Assembly (NCBI GenBank): GCA_004297005.1
Contig: SCVA01000045.1
Span: 60,722 to 124,721 of the forward strand
From: Nevskiaceae bacterium
GTDB taxonomy: Bacteria; Pseudomonadota; Gammaproteobacteria; Nevskiales; Nevskiaceae
Length of the DNA stretch: 64,000 nucleotides
Direction of reading: 5' to 3'
Shown: positions 40,551-54,131 of the stretch, one piece after another
Layout of the letters: the number at the start of each line of letters is the position of its first letter
How positions within the stretch are numbered: the first letter of the stretch is position 1
Notes under the pieces: model-generated
The model's input: the letters and a program-made list of their open reading frames with translations, nothing else
Database searches by the model: none
What the model was told of the DNA's origin: nothing
Made by a program: the position numbers and the translations under genes

Positions 40551-41486
40551 TCAGCGCCGCGCTACTGCGGTGATCACCTCGAAATAGGGCGGTCGGGTTT
40601 CCTGCGAGGTGACCTGACAGCTTTCCACCTGCAAACCAGCCTGTTTGAGCAGCGTGCTCAAAGCCTCGGGCTCGAAGCCCAGGTTGACGTGGTCGTAGGC
40701 GCGCATGGTTTCAGCATGCGGATGGTGGCGTAGCGCCGCGACCACCAGCTGACCACCGGGCCTGAGTACCCGTGCGGCTTCCGCCAGCACCTTGTCCGGC
40801 TGCGTGGAATACGCCAAGGCGTGCAGCGCGAACACGACGTCGAAGCCGCTGGTCCTGCCCGCGTCGGCGAAGGGCAGGGCGTGCATGTCGCCGCGCTTGA
40901 GCTCGATGTTGGCGAAGCCGGCCAGACGCCTTCGGGCGGCAGCCAGCACAGTCTCGCTGATGTCCAGACAGGTGACCTGCTCCGAGCGTGGAGCCAACAA
41001 CTCCGCGAGCACACCGTCGCCGGAGGCGAGATCCAGAACCTTGCCCAGGTTAACCAGCCCAATCAGCGCATGGGCGGTGGTCTCCCAGGTGCGCCCCGGC
41101 GAGTAGTGCCGCTCCATGCGTCCGGCGACCGACTCCGCCCAGGTCTGCCCGCTGTGGCGCGCGCGCAGCACCTGCTCAGCGCGCTCGAGATCGACCCGGG
41201 TCTGGGCATCGTCCAGTTTTGGTCGCAGCGACCGCCATAGTTCGGCTGCCGCGCCTTCCGGCTGACGCGCAGAGTAGAGCGCCGCGCCCTCGCCCCGCTC
41301 GGGTTGGATCAGCCCGGCCTGCTTGAGCTTGGCGAGGTGGGTGGAGACCCGACTCTGAGCGAGACCGGTTATCTCGTTGAGTTCGGCCGCCGACAGAGCG
41401 TGAGCTTCCAGCAGCAGCAGCAGGCGCTGGCGGCTGGAGTCGGCGAGCAGTCGGCAGATGTCGGTACTTTCCTGAAGGCTGAGCAT
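40551..41486 (-). CDS. ArsR-type HTH fused to class I methyltransferase
   Basis: N-term wHTH (AAELNEITGLAQSRVSTHLAKLKQAGLI), C-term KVLDLASGDGVLAELLA. Confidence 0.88.
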   Translation of the reverse strand: MLSLQESTDICRLLADSSRQRLLLLLEAHALSAAELNEITGLAQSRVSTHLAKLKQAGLIQPERGEGAALYSARQPEGAAAELWRSLRPKLDDAQTRVDLERAEQVLRARHSGQTWAESVAGRMERHYSPGRTWETTAHALIGLVNLGKVLDLASGDGVLAELLAPRSEQVTCLDISETVLAAARRRLAGFANIELKRGDMHALPFADAGRTSGFDVVFALHALAYSTQPDKVLAEAARVLRPGGQLVVAALRHHPHAETMRAYDHVNLGFEPEALSTLLKQAGLQVESCQVTSQETRPPYFEVITAVARR

Positions 41487-41513
41487 GGAGGGGAGTGTGC
41501 CGCGACATTCAAC

Positions 41514-41538
41514 AAAAAGCCCGCCGGGCGGCGGGCTT
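41514..41538 (-). terminator. Rho-independent terminator for phasin gene
   Basis: Minus strand AAGCCCGCC-GCCC-GGCGGGCTTTTTG. Confidence 0.8.
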
Positions 41539-41556
41539 GGCTACGGCCAAGGCTGG

Positions 41557-42261
41557 TCAGCCCATCTTCTTGACCGTTTCCACCACCGAGGAGGCCGCTT
41601 TCTTGGCCTTGCTGGTGGCGCGGTTGGCGCGAGAGTTGGCGGAGGGTTTCACTGCCACCACCGGCTTTTTCACCGGCGCGCCCTTGGGCTTGATGTCGAG
41701 CACCGAGCCGACGCGCTGCCGGGCGGCGCCGACATCCTTCTTGACCGCCGCAGCGACCTTCTTCGCGTCGGACTTGACGCTGGCGGCCACCTTGTCGGCG
41801 GAGGCCTTGGCCTGCGCGGTGACCTGACTGGCCTTCTTCTGGGCGTCGGCGGCGGCGATCTTGACCCCGGCGACCGCCTTCTTGGCCTTGTCGGCCACCT
41901 TGGCCAGCTCGGCTTCGGCGACCGTGCCGGTCTTCAGGCCGCCGCTCACCAGGCCACTCAGCTCCTGACGGGTCTCGGAGAGGATCGCGAGCGACTCGCG
42001 GGTACTGGCGATCAGGCGGTTGACGCTGTCCTGCATGACGTCGAGCTGCTTGCCGGCGACATCCTTGATGGATTCGCCCTTCTTGGCGTCCTTGAGCGCG
42101 CCCAGCACGGTCCGATAGGTGTCGTTGAGCGCCTTCAGTTCGTGTTCGGCCAGGCGATGCACGCCCTGGCTGACGATGCGGTTGGCTTGACCGACAACAT
42201 CGAGCGACTCCCGGCGCAGTTTGTCGAGCGAAGTCTTGATTTGGTCAAACGGCTTGGTCAT
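41557..42261 (-). CDS. Phasin-family protein with Lys/Ala-rich histone-like tail
   Basis: N-term phasin-like helical region; C-term KKASQVTAQAKASADKVAASVKSDAKKVAAAVKKDVG...SKAKKAASSVVETVKKMG; start MTKPFDQIKTS. Confidence 0.78.
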   Translation of the reverse strand: MTKPFDQIKTSLDKLRRESLDVVGQANRIVSQGVHRLAEHELKALNDTYRTVLGALKDAKKGESIKDVAGKQLDVMQDSVNRLIASTRESLAILSETRQELSGLVSGGLKTGTVAEAELAKVADKAKKAVAGVKIAAADAQKKASQVTAQAKASADKVAASVKSDAKKVAAAVKKDVGAARQRVGSVLDIKPKGAPVKKPVVAVKPSANSRANRATSKAKKAASSVVETVKKMG

Positions 42262-42508
42262 GTCGAACTCCCCTTGTAGAAAGACGTCTTGTGGGACCTG
42301 CGGGTCGCATTCTAGATAATTGGCTAAGTTATCGTCAAAGCGACGAATTTTCCCCCTGGACGGCCCGGTTTTCTCGCATACCACACGGTTGGTTACCGCA
42401 TTGCCGGGGAGCAGGCTGCGCGTTAAAGTCGCGCACCTTCATGGCGGCATGCCCTGCAAATGGGGCGGTCTCGCCGGCAACGATTTCTCTAAACCACCCG
42501 AGGTGCCC

Positions 42509-45862
<3,354 letters not shown>

Positions 45863-45881
45863 GCCGGTAGTCGCTTTAACG

Positions 45882-45909
45882 AAAAAGGCCGGGTTTTCCC
45901 GGCCTTTTT
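45882..45909 (+). terminator. Rho-independent terminator after fadA (bidirectional)
   Basis: AAAAAGGCCGGG-TTTT-CCCGGCCTTTTT. Confidence 0.88.
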
Positions 45910-45943
45910 CTTGGGCGGCGTTGCCGGTGTGTGGTCTCGAGGC

Positions 45944-46654
45944 CTAGGGCAGCGAGCCGCGAATCGCCACCTCGCCCTTTTTGCGCCGCGCCGAGGAGCC
46001 CTGTTGGATGCCGAAGGCCTGCACGCCGGCGGTCATCAGCCGCGTGGCGAAGGCGGCGGCGGCTTCCGGGTCGGGCCGCTTGGCGACCGACAGGGTGCGG
46101 CCGATCTCGAAGCCGACGCCGAAGAAGGCCGAGGTCATCAGGTCAACGTCCATCGGCGGGAAGATGCCGCGCTCAATGGCATCGCTCAGATCGGCTTTCA
46201 GCGCCCGCATGGGGATGCCCACGACGCTGTCCTGGAACAGGGTGCGCACGGCGTGTTCGTTGCGCATGATCAGGCGGAAGAAGCCGGGATCGTCGGCGAT
46301 GCGGACGAACAGGGTCAGGAAAGCGCCGTGGATGAAGCTGTCAATGGTGTAGGCCTCGCCGCGTACCGCGTGCATCGCCGCGTTGAGGTCGTTCATCCGG
46401 GTTTCCAGCACGGCGCGGAACAGGGTGTCCTTGTCGGGAAAGTAGTTGTAGAACGTGCCGGCGGCGAGGCCGGTCATGCGGATCACGTCGCGCACCGTGA
46501 CCGCGTCATAACCCAGCTTGAGAAAGCACTTGCGCGCGGCTTCCAGGATCGCCTCGCGATTGGCCAGCTTGTTTCGCTCGCGCTTGCCGGTGCCATTGAT
46601 CACCACCGGCGCTTCTTTGGCCACGCTGGGAGCGGGCGAAGCTTTCTTGGCCAT
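45944..46654 (-). CDS. TetR-family transcriptional regulator
   Basis: REAILEAARKCFLKLGYDAVTVRDVIRMTGLAAGTFYNYFPDKDTLF. Confidence 0.92.
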   Translation of the reverse strand: MAKKASPAPSVAKEAPVVINGTGKRERNKLANREAILEAARKCFLKLGYDAVTVRDVIRMTGLAAGTFYNYFPDKDTLFRAVLETRMNDLNAAMHAVRGEAYTIDSFIHGAFLTLFVRIADDPGFFRLIMRNEHAVRTLFQDSVVGIPMRALKADLSDAIERGIFPPMDVDLMTSAFFGVGFEIGRTLSVAKRPDPEAAAAFATRLMTAGVQAFGIQQGSSARRKKGEVAIRGSLP

Positions 46655-46938
46655 CAGGTCAGTCTTGCGGGAGCGAGTGGCATGCCCAGTGGCAACGCGT
46701 CAGCGACAACGCCGATGACCTCGGCAGGCTGCCTGGTATGCCTCGCGCATTTCTTGACGACGAACCTTCGCAAGTCTGCGATCAACACCAGGTGGCTCAT
46801 GCGGCTTCGGGCTCCTCGAAAGCACTGTGCACAGTCTTGATGCTGCGCTTCCGGGTGAGCCAGCGTCAAGGATGGCCGGGGTGTTTTTGCTGCGCCGTGA
46901 CGGGATTCGCCGCCGCGCAGCAATTTGGCTGAAGCTGT

Positions 46939-47712
46939 TTAGTTGAAGCCCGAGAAATCGGGCTTGCGTTTTTGCGTGAAGGCGGTGAGCGCCTCCCTCG
47001 CTTCCGGGTCATGCAGCATGGCCATGAAATGCTCGGCCTCGAACTCGATGGCCTCGTTGACGCTGCTGCGGCTCCACTTCTTGAGCAGCATCTTGGCAAT
47101 GCGACTGGCGCGCGGAGGCATGGCGGCGATCTGCCTGGCCTTGGCGAGTGCGGTGGCTTCGACGGCGGCGTTCGGCAGCAGCTCATTGACCAGGCCGTAG
47201 TCGAGGGCCTTCTGCGCGCTGAACCCTTCGCCGAGCAGGAGCAGTTCCGCGGCCCGGGCTTGGCCCAGCAGCCGTGGCAGCAGGTAGCTTGAGGCGAATT
47301 CCGGACAGATGCCGAGGCTCACGAAAGGCATGTTGAGCTTGGTCTGATCGCCGCAGTAGACCAGATCGCAGTGCAGCAGCAGAGTGACACCAACGCCGAC
47401 GGCAATGCCGCTGGCGCCCGCGACGACCGGCTTTTCGAGATTGGCGAGGGAGCGCATGAAACGCATCACCGGACTGTCCGGGCCCTTGGGCGGGACGGCC
47501 AGGAAATCGGCCAGATCGTTACCGGCGGTGAAGCAATCAGGCTGGCCGAGGATCAGCACTACCCGCACGTCCGGATTGCTGTTGGCGCCAGTGAAAGCCT
47601 CGGCCAGTGCCGAGTACATCGCACCGGTGAGGGCGTTCTTCTTGTCGGCGCGATTGAACCGGACGGTCAGGACTTTGTCTTCCAGCGTGGTGACGATATG
47701 GGCCTCTGACAT
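46939..47712 (-). CDS. Enoyl-CoA hydratase/isomerase-family protein
   Basis: MSEAHIVTTLEDKVLTVRFNRADKKNALTGAMY; GASGIAVGVGVTLLLHCDLVY. Confidence 0.92.
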   Translation of the reverse strand: MSEAHIVTTLEDKVLTVRFNRADKKNALTGAMYSALAEAFTGANSNPDVRVVLILGQPDCFTAGNDLADFLAVPPKGPDSPVMRFMRSLANLEKPVVAGASGIAVGVGVTLLLHCDLVYCGDQTKLNMPFVSLGICPEFASSYLLPRLLGQARAAELLLLGEGFSAQKALDYGLVNELLPNAAVEATALAKARQIAAMPPRASRIAKMLLKKWSRSSVNEAIEFEAEHFMAMLHDPEAREALTAFTQKRKPDFSGFN

Positions 47713-47787
47713 GGTTTTCCTCATGTGGGTTGTGGATGGCGGAATTTTGGACGAAGAGCCTGCGCCCGACCTGATCCGTTCGGGGCA

Positions 47788-47811
47788 ACAAAAAGGCCGC
47801 TCATGGCGGCC
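47788..47811 (-). terminator. Rho-independent terminator for acetolactate synthase gene
   Basis: Minus strand GGCCGC-catga-GCGGCCTTTTTG. Confidence 0.82.
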
Positions 47812-47828
47812 AGTTTGTCGCGGTTTGC

Positions 47829-49673
47829 TCAGAACAAGTCGGCCTTGTCCTGCTTCACGGGCGCCGAGCCACCGGTACGGGCGGCGATCCAGGGGCCGGT
47901 GATCATCTGCTCGTAGCTCATCCCTGGGCCGACCATCGGATAGACGCTGGCCATGGGGTCGATCATCACCTCCAGGAAGGCAGGGCCGGGGAAAGCGAGG
48001 AATTCGGCGACCGCCGCCGCCAGCTCCTCCTTCTTTTCCACGCGGCGGGCGAACTCATAGCCGTCGGCTTGCACCGCCTTGATGAAGTCTTTGCGGTGCA
48101 GCGACTTGTCGGAGCCGGAGTAGCGGCTTTCAAAGAACAGTCGCTGCCACTGCTTCACCATGCCGTCGCCGTTATTGTTCAACACGACAATCTTCACCGG
48201 CAGGTTGTAGGTGGTGGCGGTTTCCAGCTCGCCCAGGTTCATGCGGATCGAGGCGTCGCCGTCGATGTCGATCACCACCTTGTCGGGGCACGCGAAGGCG
48301 GCGCCAATGGCGGCCGGCAGGCCAAAGCCCATGGTCCCCATCGAGCCGGAGGTGAGCCAGAGCCGCGGATGCTTGAAGTCGAAGTACTGCGCCGCCCACA
48401 TCTGGTGCTGGCCGACGCCGGTGGCGACGACCGCTTCGCCGCGGGTGACCGCGTTCAGGGCCTCGATCACCGCGTGCGGTTGGATGTGCTCGCCGCCACG
48501 CTCGTAGTTGAGCGCATGGGTCTGCTTGAGCGCCGCGATATGGCGGTGCCAGTCGCCGTAGTCGGGCCGGAAACCCTCGGCCTCGAGATGGGCGCGCAGG
48601 TCGTCGAGCGCCGGATTCAACTCGCCGACGTGGTGCCACTGCACCTGCTTGACCTTGTGAATCTCGCTGGGATCGACGTCGAAATGGGCGATCCACTTCG
48701 CGTTCGGTGCGAACTTGCCGGGCACGCCGGCGACGCGGTCGTCGAAGCGGGCGCCGATCGCGATCAGCGCGTCGCAGTCGTCCACCGCGTAGTTGGCGAA
48801 GGCGGTGCCATGCATACCCAGCATGTGCAGCGCGCGGGGTGCCGTGGTGTCGTAGACGCCGATGCCCATCAGGGTGGTGGTGACCGGAATGCCGAAGGTG
48901 TCCGCGAAGGCGGTGAGCGCGGCGCTGGCCTCGCCATGGATGACACCGCCGCCGGCATAGATCAACGGGCGGCGGGCGCCGCGCAGCAGCTCGGCGAACT
49001 CCGCCTTCTTGGTTTCGGAAACACGGCTGCCGGTAACTTTCGCGAGGCGCTGACGGTAGCCAGGGATAGCCAGCAGGCCATGGCCCTGGAAGACACCGCT
49101 CCAGTTCTGCACATCCTTGGGGATGTCCACCACCACCGGGCCCGGGCGGCCGGTGCGGGCGATCTCGAAGGCGGTACGCACCGTGGCTTCCAACTGGTTG
49201 GCGTCGGTGACCAGGAACACGTGCTTGGCGCAGGGGCCCATGATCGAACTGATCGGAGCTTCCTGGAAGCCGTCAGAGCCGATCGCCGCGGTCGGTACCT
49301 GGCCACAGAGCACCACGATTGGGATCGAGTCGGCCATGCAGTCGCGGACCGGCGTCACCGTGTTGGTGGCGCCGGGGCCGCTGGTGACCAGGCAGACGCC
49401 GACCCTGCCGGAAGCCCGGGCGTAGCCTGCGGCCATGAAGCCGGCGGCCTGCTCGTTGGCGGGCACGATCAGCGGCATGGGCTCGCGACCTTCGCCGTCG
49501 AGATTGCCCTGGTTGTAGCGGAACACCGCGTCATAGGTGGGCAGGATGGCGCCCCCCGAATAGCCGAAGATGGCACCTACGCCCTCATCGGCCAGAATCT
49601 GGACGACGATCTCGGCACCCGTCATGGTCTGACCGGATTTGGGGTGCTGGGAGAGCGGGGTGGCGGCGTTCAT
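47829..49673 (-). CDS. ilvI: Acetolactate synthase large subunit
   Basis: MTGAEIVVQILADEGVGAIFGYSGGAILPTYDAVF; TPP site GDASIRMNLGELETATTYNLPVKIVVLNNNGDGMVKQWQ. Confidence 0.95.
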   Translation of the reverse strand: MNAATPLSQHPKSGQTMTGAEIVVQILADEGVGAIFGYSGGAILPTYDAVFRYNQGNLDGEGREPMPLIVPANEQAAGFMAAGYARASGRVGVCLVTSGPGATNTVTPVRDCMADSIPIVVLCGQVPTAAIGSDGFQEAPISSIMGPCAKHVFLVTDANQLEATVRTAFEIARTGRPGPVVVDIPKDVQNWSGVFQGHGLLAIPGYRQRLAKVTGSRVSETKKAEFAELLRGARRPLIYAGGGVIHGEASAALTAFADTFGIPVTTTLMGIGVYDTTAPRALHMLGMHGTAFANYAVDDCDALIAIGARFDDRVAGVPGKFAPNAKWIAHFDVDPSEIHKVKQVQWHHVGELNPALDDLRAHLEAEGFRPDYGDWHRHIAALKQTHALNYERGGEHIQPHAVIEALNAVTRGEAVVATGVGQHQMWAAQYFDFKHPRLWLTSGSMGTMGFGLPAAIGAAFACPDKVVIDIDGDASIRMNLGELETATTYNLPVKIVVLNNNGDGMVKQWQRLFFESRYSGSDKSLHRKDFIKAVQADGYEFARRVEKKEELAAAVAEFLAFPGPAFLEVMIDPMASVYPMVGPGMSYEQMITGPWIAARTGGSAPVKQDKADLF

Positions 49674-49820
49674 GACGGTCTCGGTGCATGCCGCAGACCC
49701 GGGCCGGATCTGCAGCGGATCAGGCTGCTTGCTTGGGGGCGCGGTTTATAGCATTTCCGGGCCTGGGGCGCAGTGGGGCTGGCGACCGGCGGCACTGGCG
49801 AGCTTGCGGTAGCTGAGGCC

Positions 49821-51341
49821 TCAGAGATCGGCCACTAGCCGGAAAAACAGACCGGCCCGGGCGCCCTCGATCAGCCGTGGGTCGCCGCGCTCGATGAAGG
49901 GCAGGCCGCTGCTCAGGCTGGCCGACCAGACGCGGCGATAGCGCAGATCCAGCGACAGGGCGACGTCGGCCAGCGTGCCATCGGGGCTGTCTTCGCGGTC
50001 GCTGCGCCCCCATTCGACGTGCAGGGCCGGAGTCATCTGCAAGTCCCGGTAGGCCGGCAGCGGAAACAGGCTCGATAGCCGTGCATAGGCTCCACGGTCG
50101 CCCAGTGCCGCGCCCGGATAGTAGGCACGCACGAACTGCGGTCCGCCCAGAGCCCAGAGCTGAGCGTCGGGCAGGCGATCATCGCTCCACTGGCCGGCAA
50201 CTTGGGTCTCCAGCGCCAGCGAGGTGGCCAGGCGCCAGCGGGCGCCAACGCCGAATCGGGTCAGGTGGTAGTCCAGGCTGGAGGCGCCGGCCGGTACGGG
50301 GTCGCCACCCAAGCCGTGGCGCAGGAGCAGACTTGCGTCGTAGTCCATACGCCTGCCCAGCACGGTGGCGGTGGCGGTTCGCTGGACGGTCGCGGCCAGC
50401 GAGGGATAGTTCTCCCGGCGCAACAACTGTTCGTCGGAGTTGCGGTAGAGCGACTGCTGGGTCAGATCCAGCTTCAACTCGGTGGTCCAGCGGGCGTGGA
50501 AATCGGCTCGCGGCACGGCGAGCCAGCTCAGCTCGAAGTAGTTCTGCTCGCCGTCCAGCAGTCCGGCGGGGTCATGGACGCGATAATCGAAGCGGCGTCC
50601 ACTGAGGGTGACCGAGCCTAGCGGGCGGATCAGGCTGGCCGACAGGCCGTGCTCGTGATAGTCGGCGCTGCTGCCCTGGAACAGGCGGTCGGATTCACGC
50701 CAGAACAGGCCCACTTCCGTGCCGGAAACACTGTCCAGCCGGACGTCGAGGTCGATGAAACGTCGGCCGACATAGCGATTGCCGGGGTTACCCGCCGCGA
50801 CCCGGACCTTGCCGCGGTTTCCCTCCGCGAAGCTGTACACGTCCATCAGCAGCCCGTCGCCGTCTGGCAGCAGCCGCGCGCCGGCACGCAGGCCAGCGCG
50901 GTCGGCATGCAGACCGGCCAATGTCCGCTTTGGCTCCAGATCCGCCGCGCGCAGGGGACGCCGGGTGTCCGCCAGGGGCTCGAAGTAAGCCACCAGCGGA
51001 TCCTGGCCCTCGACCCTGGTCAGGGGTACCGGCATCAGCCAGATTCGTAGGCTGCCGTCGGGTTCCTCAAGATAGTAGGTGCGCAGGCTCAGGTAACCGG
51101 CGGCGACCATGAGGTAGGGCAGGCGCCGCAGCGCGTCTTCGGCGCTGCTGGCTTGCTGAAGGCCGGCGCGCAGCTCGGCGAGATCGACCTTTGCCGGCAC
51201 CTCGATCTTCATCCGCCGGGTCCCGACTCGGATATCCAGCTTCCTCCCAGTGGTGGCCCCGGCTGGCGCAGTCAGCAGGGGCTCGGGCGGAGGGGGGAGG
51301 GGAAGGTCTACAGGCATGGGTAGGTGCTGGCGAGCGGCCAT
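49821..51341 (-). CDS. ShlB/FhaC/TpsB-like outer-membrane protein (Omp85 superfamily)
   Basis: C-terminal beta-rich repeats and ALGGPQFVRAYYPGAALGDRGAYARLSSLFPLP, resembling the TpsB GG..VRGY...L.GDRG motif. Confidence 0.65.
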   Translation of the reverse strand: MAARQHLPMPVDLPLPPPPEPLLTAPAGATTGRKLDIRVGTRRMKIEVPAKVDLAELRAGLQQASSAEDALRRLPYLMVAAGYLSLRTYYLEEPDGSLRIWLMPVPLTRVEGQDPLVAYFEPLADTRRPLRAADLEPKRTLAGLHADRAGLRAGARLLPDGDGLLMDVYSFAEGNRGKVRVAAGNPGNRYVGRRFIDLDVRLDSVSGTEVGLFWRESDRLFQGSSADYHEHGLSASLIRPLGSVTLSGRRFDYRVHDPAGLLDGEQNYFELSWLAVPRADFHARWTTELKLDLTQQSLYRNSDEQLLRRENYPSLAATVQRTATATVLGRRMDYDASLLLRHGLGGDPVPAGASSLDYHLTRFGVGARWRLATSLALETQVAGQWSDDRLPDAQLWALGGPQFVRAYYPGAALGDRGAYARLSSLFPLPAYRDLQMTPALHVEWGRSDREDSPDGTLADVALSLDLRYRRVWSASLSSGLPFIERGDPRLIEGARAGLFFRLVADL

Positions 51342-51444
51342 TATTGGGGCGGCCGGGCCGGCTTGGAAAGGCGGGCGGTTTCCCGCCGGTCGCCGGGGCA
51401 GGTAGCTTGCCAGTTAATTACTAGCGCTCGTATAAACAGGGAGG

Positions 51445-51461
51445 CGTACTTAATAAATACG
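51445..51461. promoter_or_regulatory. Palindromic candidate operator CGTA-n-TTA-n-TAA-n-TACG in divergent AT-rich region
   Basis: CGTACTTAATAAATACG read directly. Confidence 0.4.
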
Positions 51462-51550
51462 ATAGCTAGAACCGAGGGCGGTCCTGAGAATGGTCATACA
51501 ACAATAACTTTGCGCTTACTTCCGGTGGGATTCCTCTGGGGAGAGTCGAG

Positions 51551-52363
51551 ATGGCTAGTCTTGCGGCAACCTTGTATTCCGGGGTCTTCGAGCAGCAGGA
51601 GCAGTTTCCCGGTTGGGGGCTGTCCTGTCTGGTCGAGCGCCTGCCGATGTCGCAGGCGCGCTGGTGCCTGCTGACGCCTTCCGGCATCCGTGAGATCTGT
51701 ATGGCTGGCCTCGCGTCCAGCGATCCGGCGGCGGAATTCTCCACCCTGCGGATCGAGGTTCTGGAGCCGGTGGAGAACACCCGGCACGAATTCACCTGGC
51801 AGAAGGCGCTGCCATCCAGCTTCAACGACGAAGAGCGGCGCTTCCTGCAGGAAAACCTCGAACACCTGGTCAACGCCGAACGGCTGTCGCGGCGCCTGCA
51901 GGGGTTGTTGCGGCAGGCGCGCGGCGGCGACCCGGAGCCGGTGGGGTTCGCCATCGTCAACGCCGAAGGGCGAATCGAGTCCGCCGACCGGGTTTTCGAG
52001 GACTACCTGCGGCGCGCCAATCACGACTGGGACGGCAAATCCCTGCCGTTTCCGCTGTCCTTTGAGGTGAAGGCCTACACCCAGGGTATCCCCCATGGTG
52101 GCCTGTTCTACCGGCTGGACCCGTTCGGCGAGAAATGCCACGTGCGGGTCCGCCGCGACCGCCGCGCACCCAGCGTCAGTGGCCGCGAACTGCAGGTGGC
52201 GCGCAAGCTCGCCGGCGGCATGACCTTCAAGGAGATCGCCCGCGATCTCGGCCTGGCGCCTTCCACGGTGTCCACCCATGCCTACAACCTCTACGACAAG
52301 CTCGGCATCCGCCGCCGCGCGCAGTTGGTGGAATGGGTCCACAAGCAGTACGGGCGCGGCTGA
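51551..52363 (+). CDS. LuxR-type helix-turn-helix transcriptional regulator
   Basis: C-term SGRELQVARKLAGGMTFKEIARDLGLAPSTVSTHAYNLYDKLGIRRRAQLVEWV. Confidence 0.9.
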   Translation: MASLAATLYSGVFEQQEQFPGWGLSCLVERLPMSQARWCLLTPSGIREICMAGLASSDPAAEFSTLRIEVLEPVENTRHEFTWQKALPSSFNDEERRFLQENLEHLVNAERLSRRLQGLLRQARGGDPEPVGFAIVNAEGRIESADRVFEDYLRRANHDWDGKSLPFPLSFEVKAYTQGIPHGGLFYRLDPFGEKCHVRVRRDRRAPSVSGRELQVARKLAGGMTFKEIARDLGLAPSTVSTHAYNLYDKLGIRRRAQLVEWVHKQYGRG

Positions 52364-52479
52364 GCCAGGCGGGCTGGCGACCGGTACAGGCTGCCTTTGG
52401 TCGTGGACTCATTGCGTTTGCTCTGGTGCGACGCTAAGGTTCGCGTCCCCGAAAGACCGGGTGTACGGTTCCGCGGTCA

Positions 52480-54049
<1,570 letters not shown>

Positions 54050-54068
54050 GCGAGCGGCTGTTGTAGCC

Positions 54069-54106
54069 ACGGCGCGATTCATCCTGACGATGGGTCGCGC
54101 CGTTTT
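54069..54106 (+). terminator. Hairpin terminator after ilvC
   Basis: ACGGCGCGA-N17-TCGCGCCGTTTT. Confidence 0.7.
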
Positions 54107-54131
54107 GCTGCCAGCACACCGATAGCCCCTC

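Noticed and set aside
46654-46938. Possible small gene between the TetR regulator and the enoyl-CoA hydratase
   Set aside because: 89-aa minus and 66-aa plus ORFs show no recognisable motif or good SD; treated as intergenic.
45944-47712. TetR regulator plus enoyl-CoA hydratase as a novel pathway
   Set aside because: Ordinary fatty-acid catabolism neighbourhood next to fadBA; nothing beyond known families.
48069-49751. 560-aa plus-strand ORF
   Set aside because: Antisense to the acetolactate synthase large subunit.
54069-54106. Large dyad after ilvC considered as a riboswitch or operator
   Set aside because: Followed by TTTT and placed right after the stop codon; simplest reading is a terminator.
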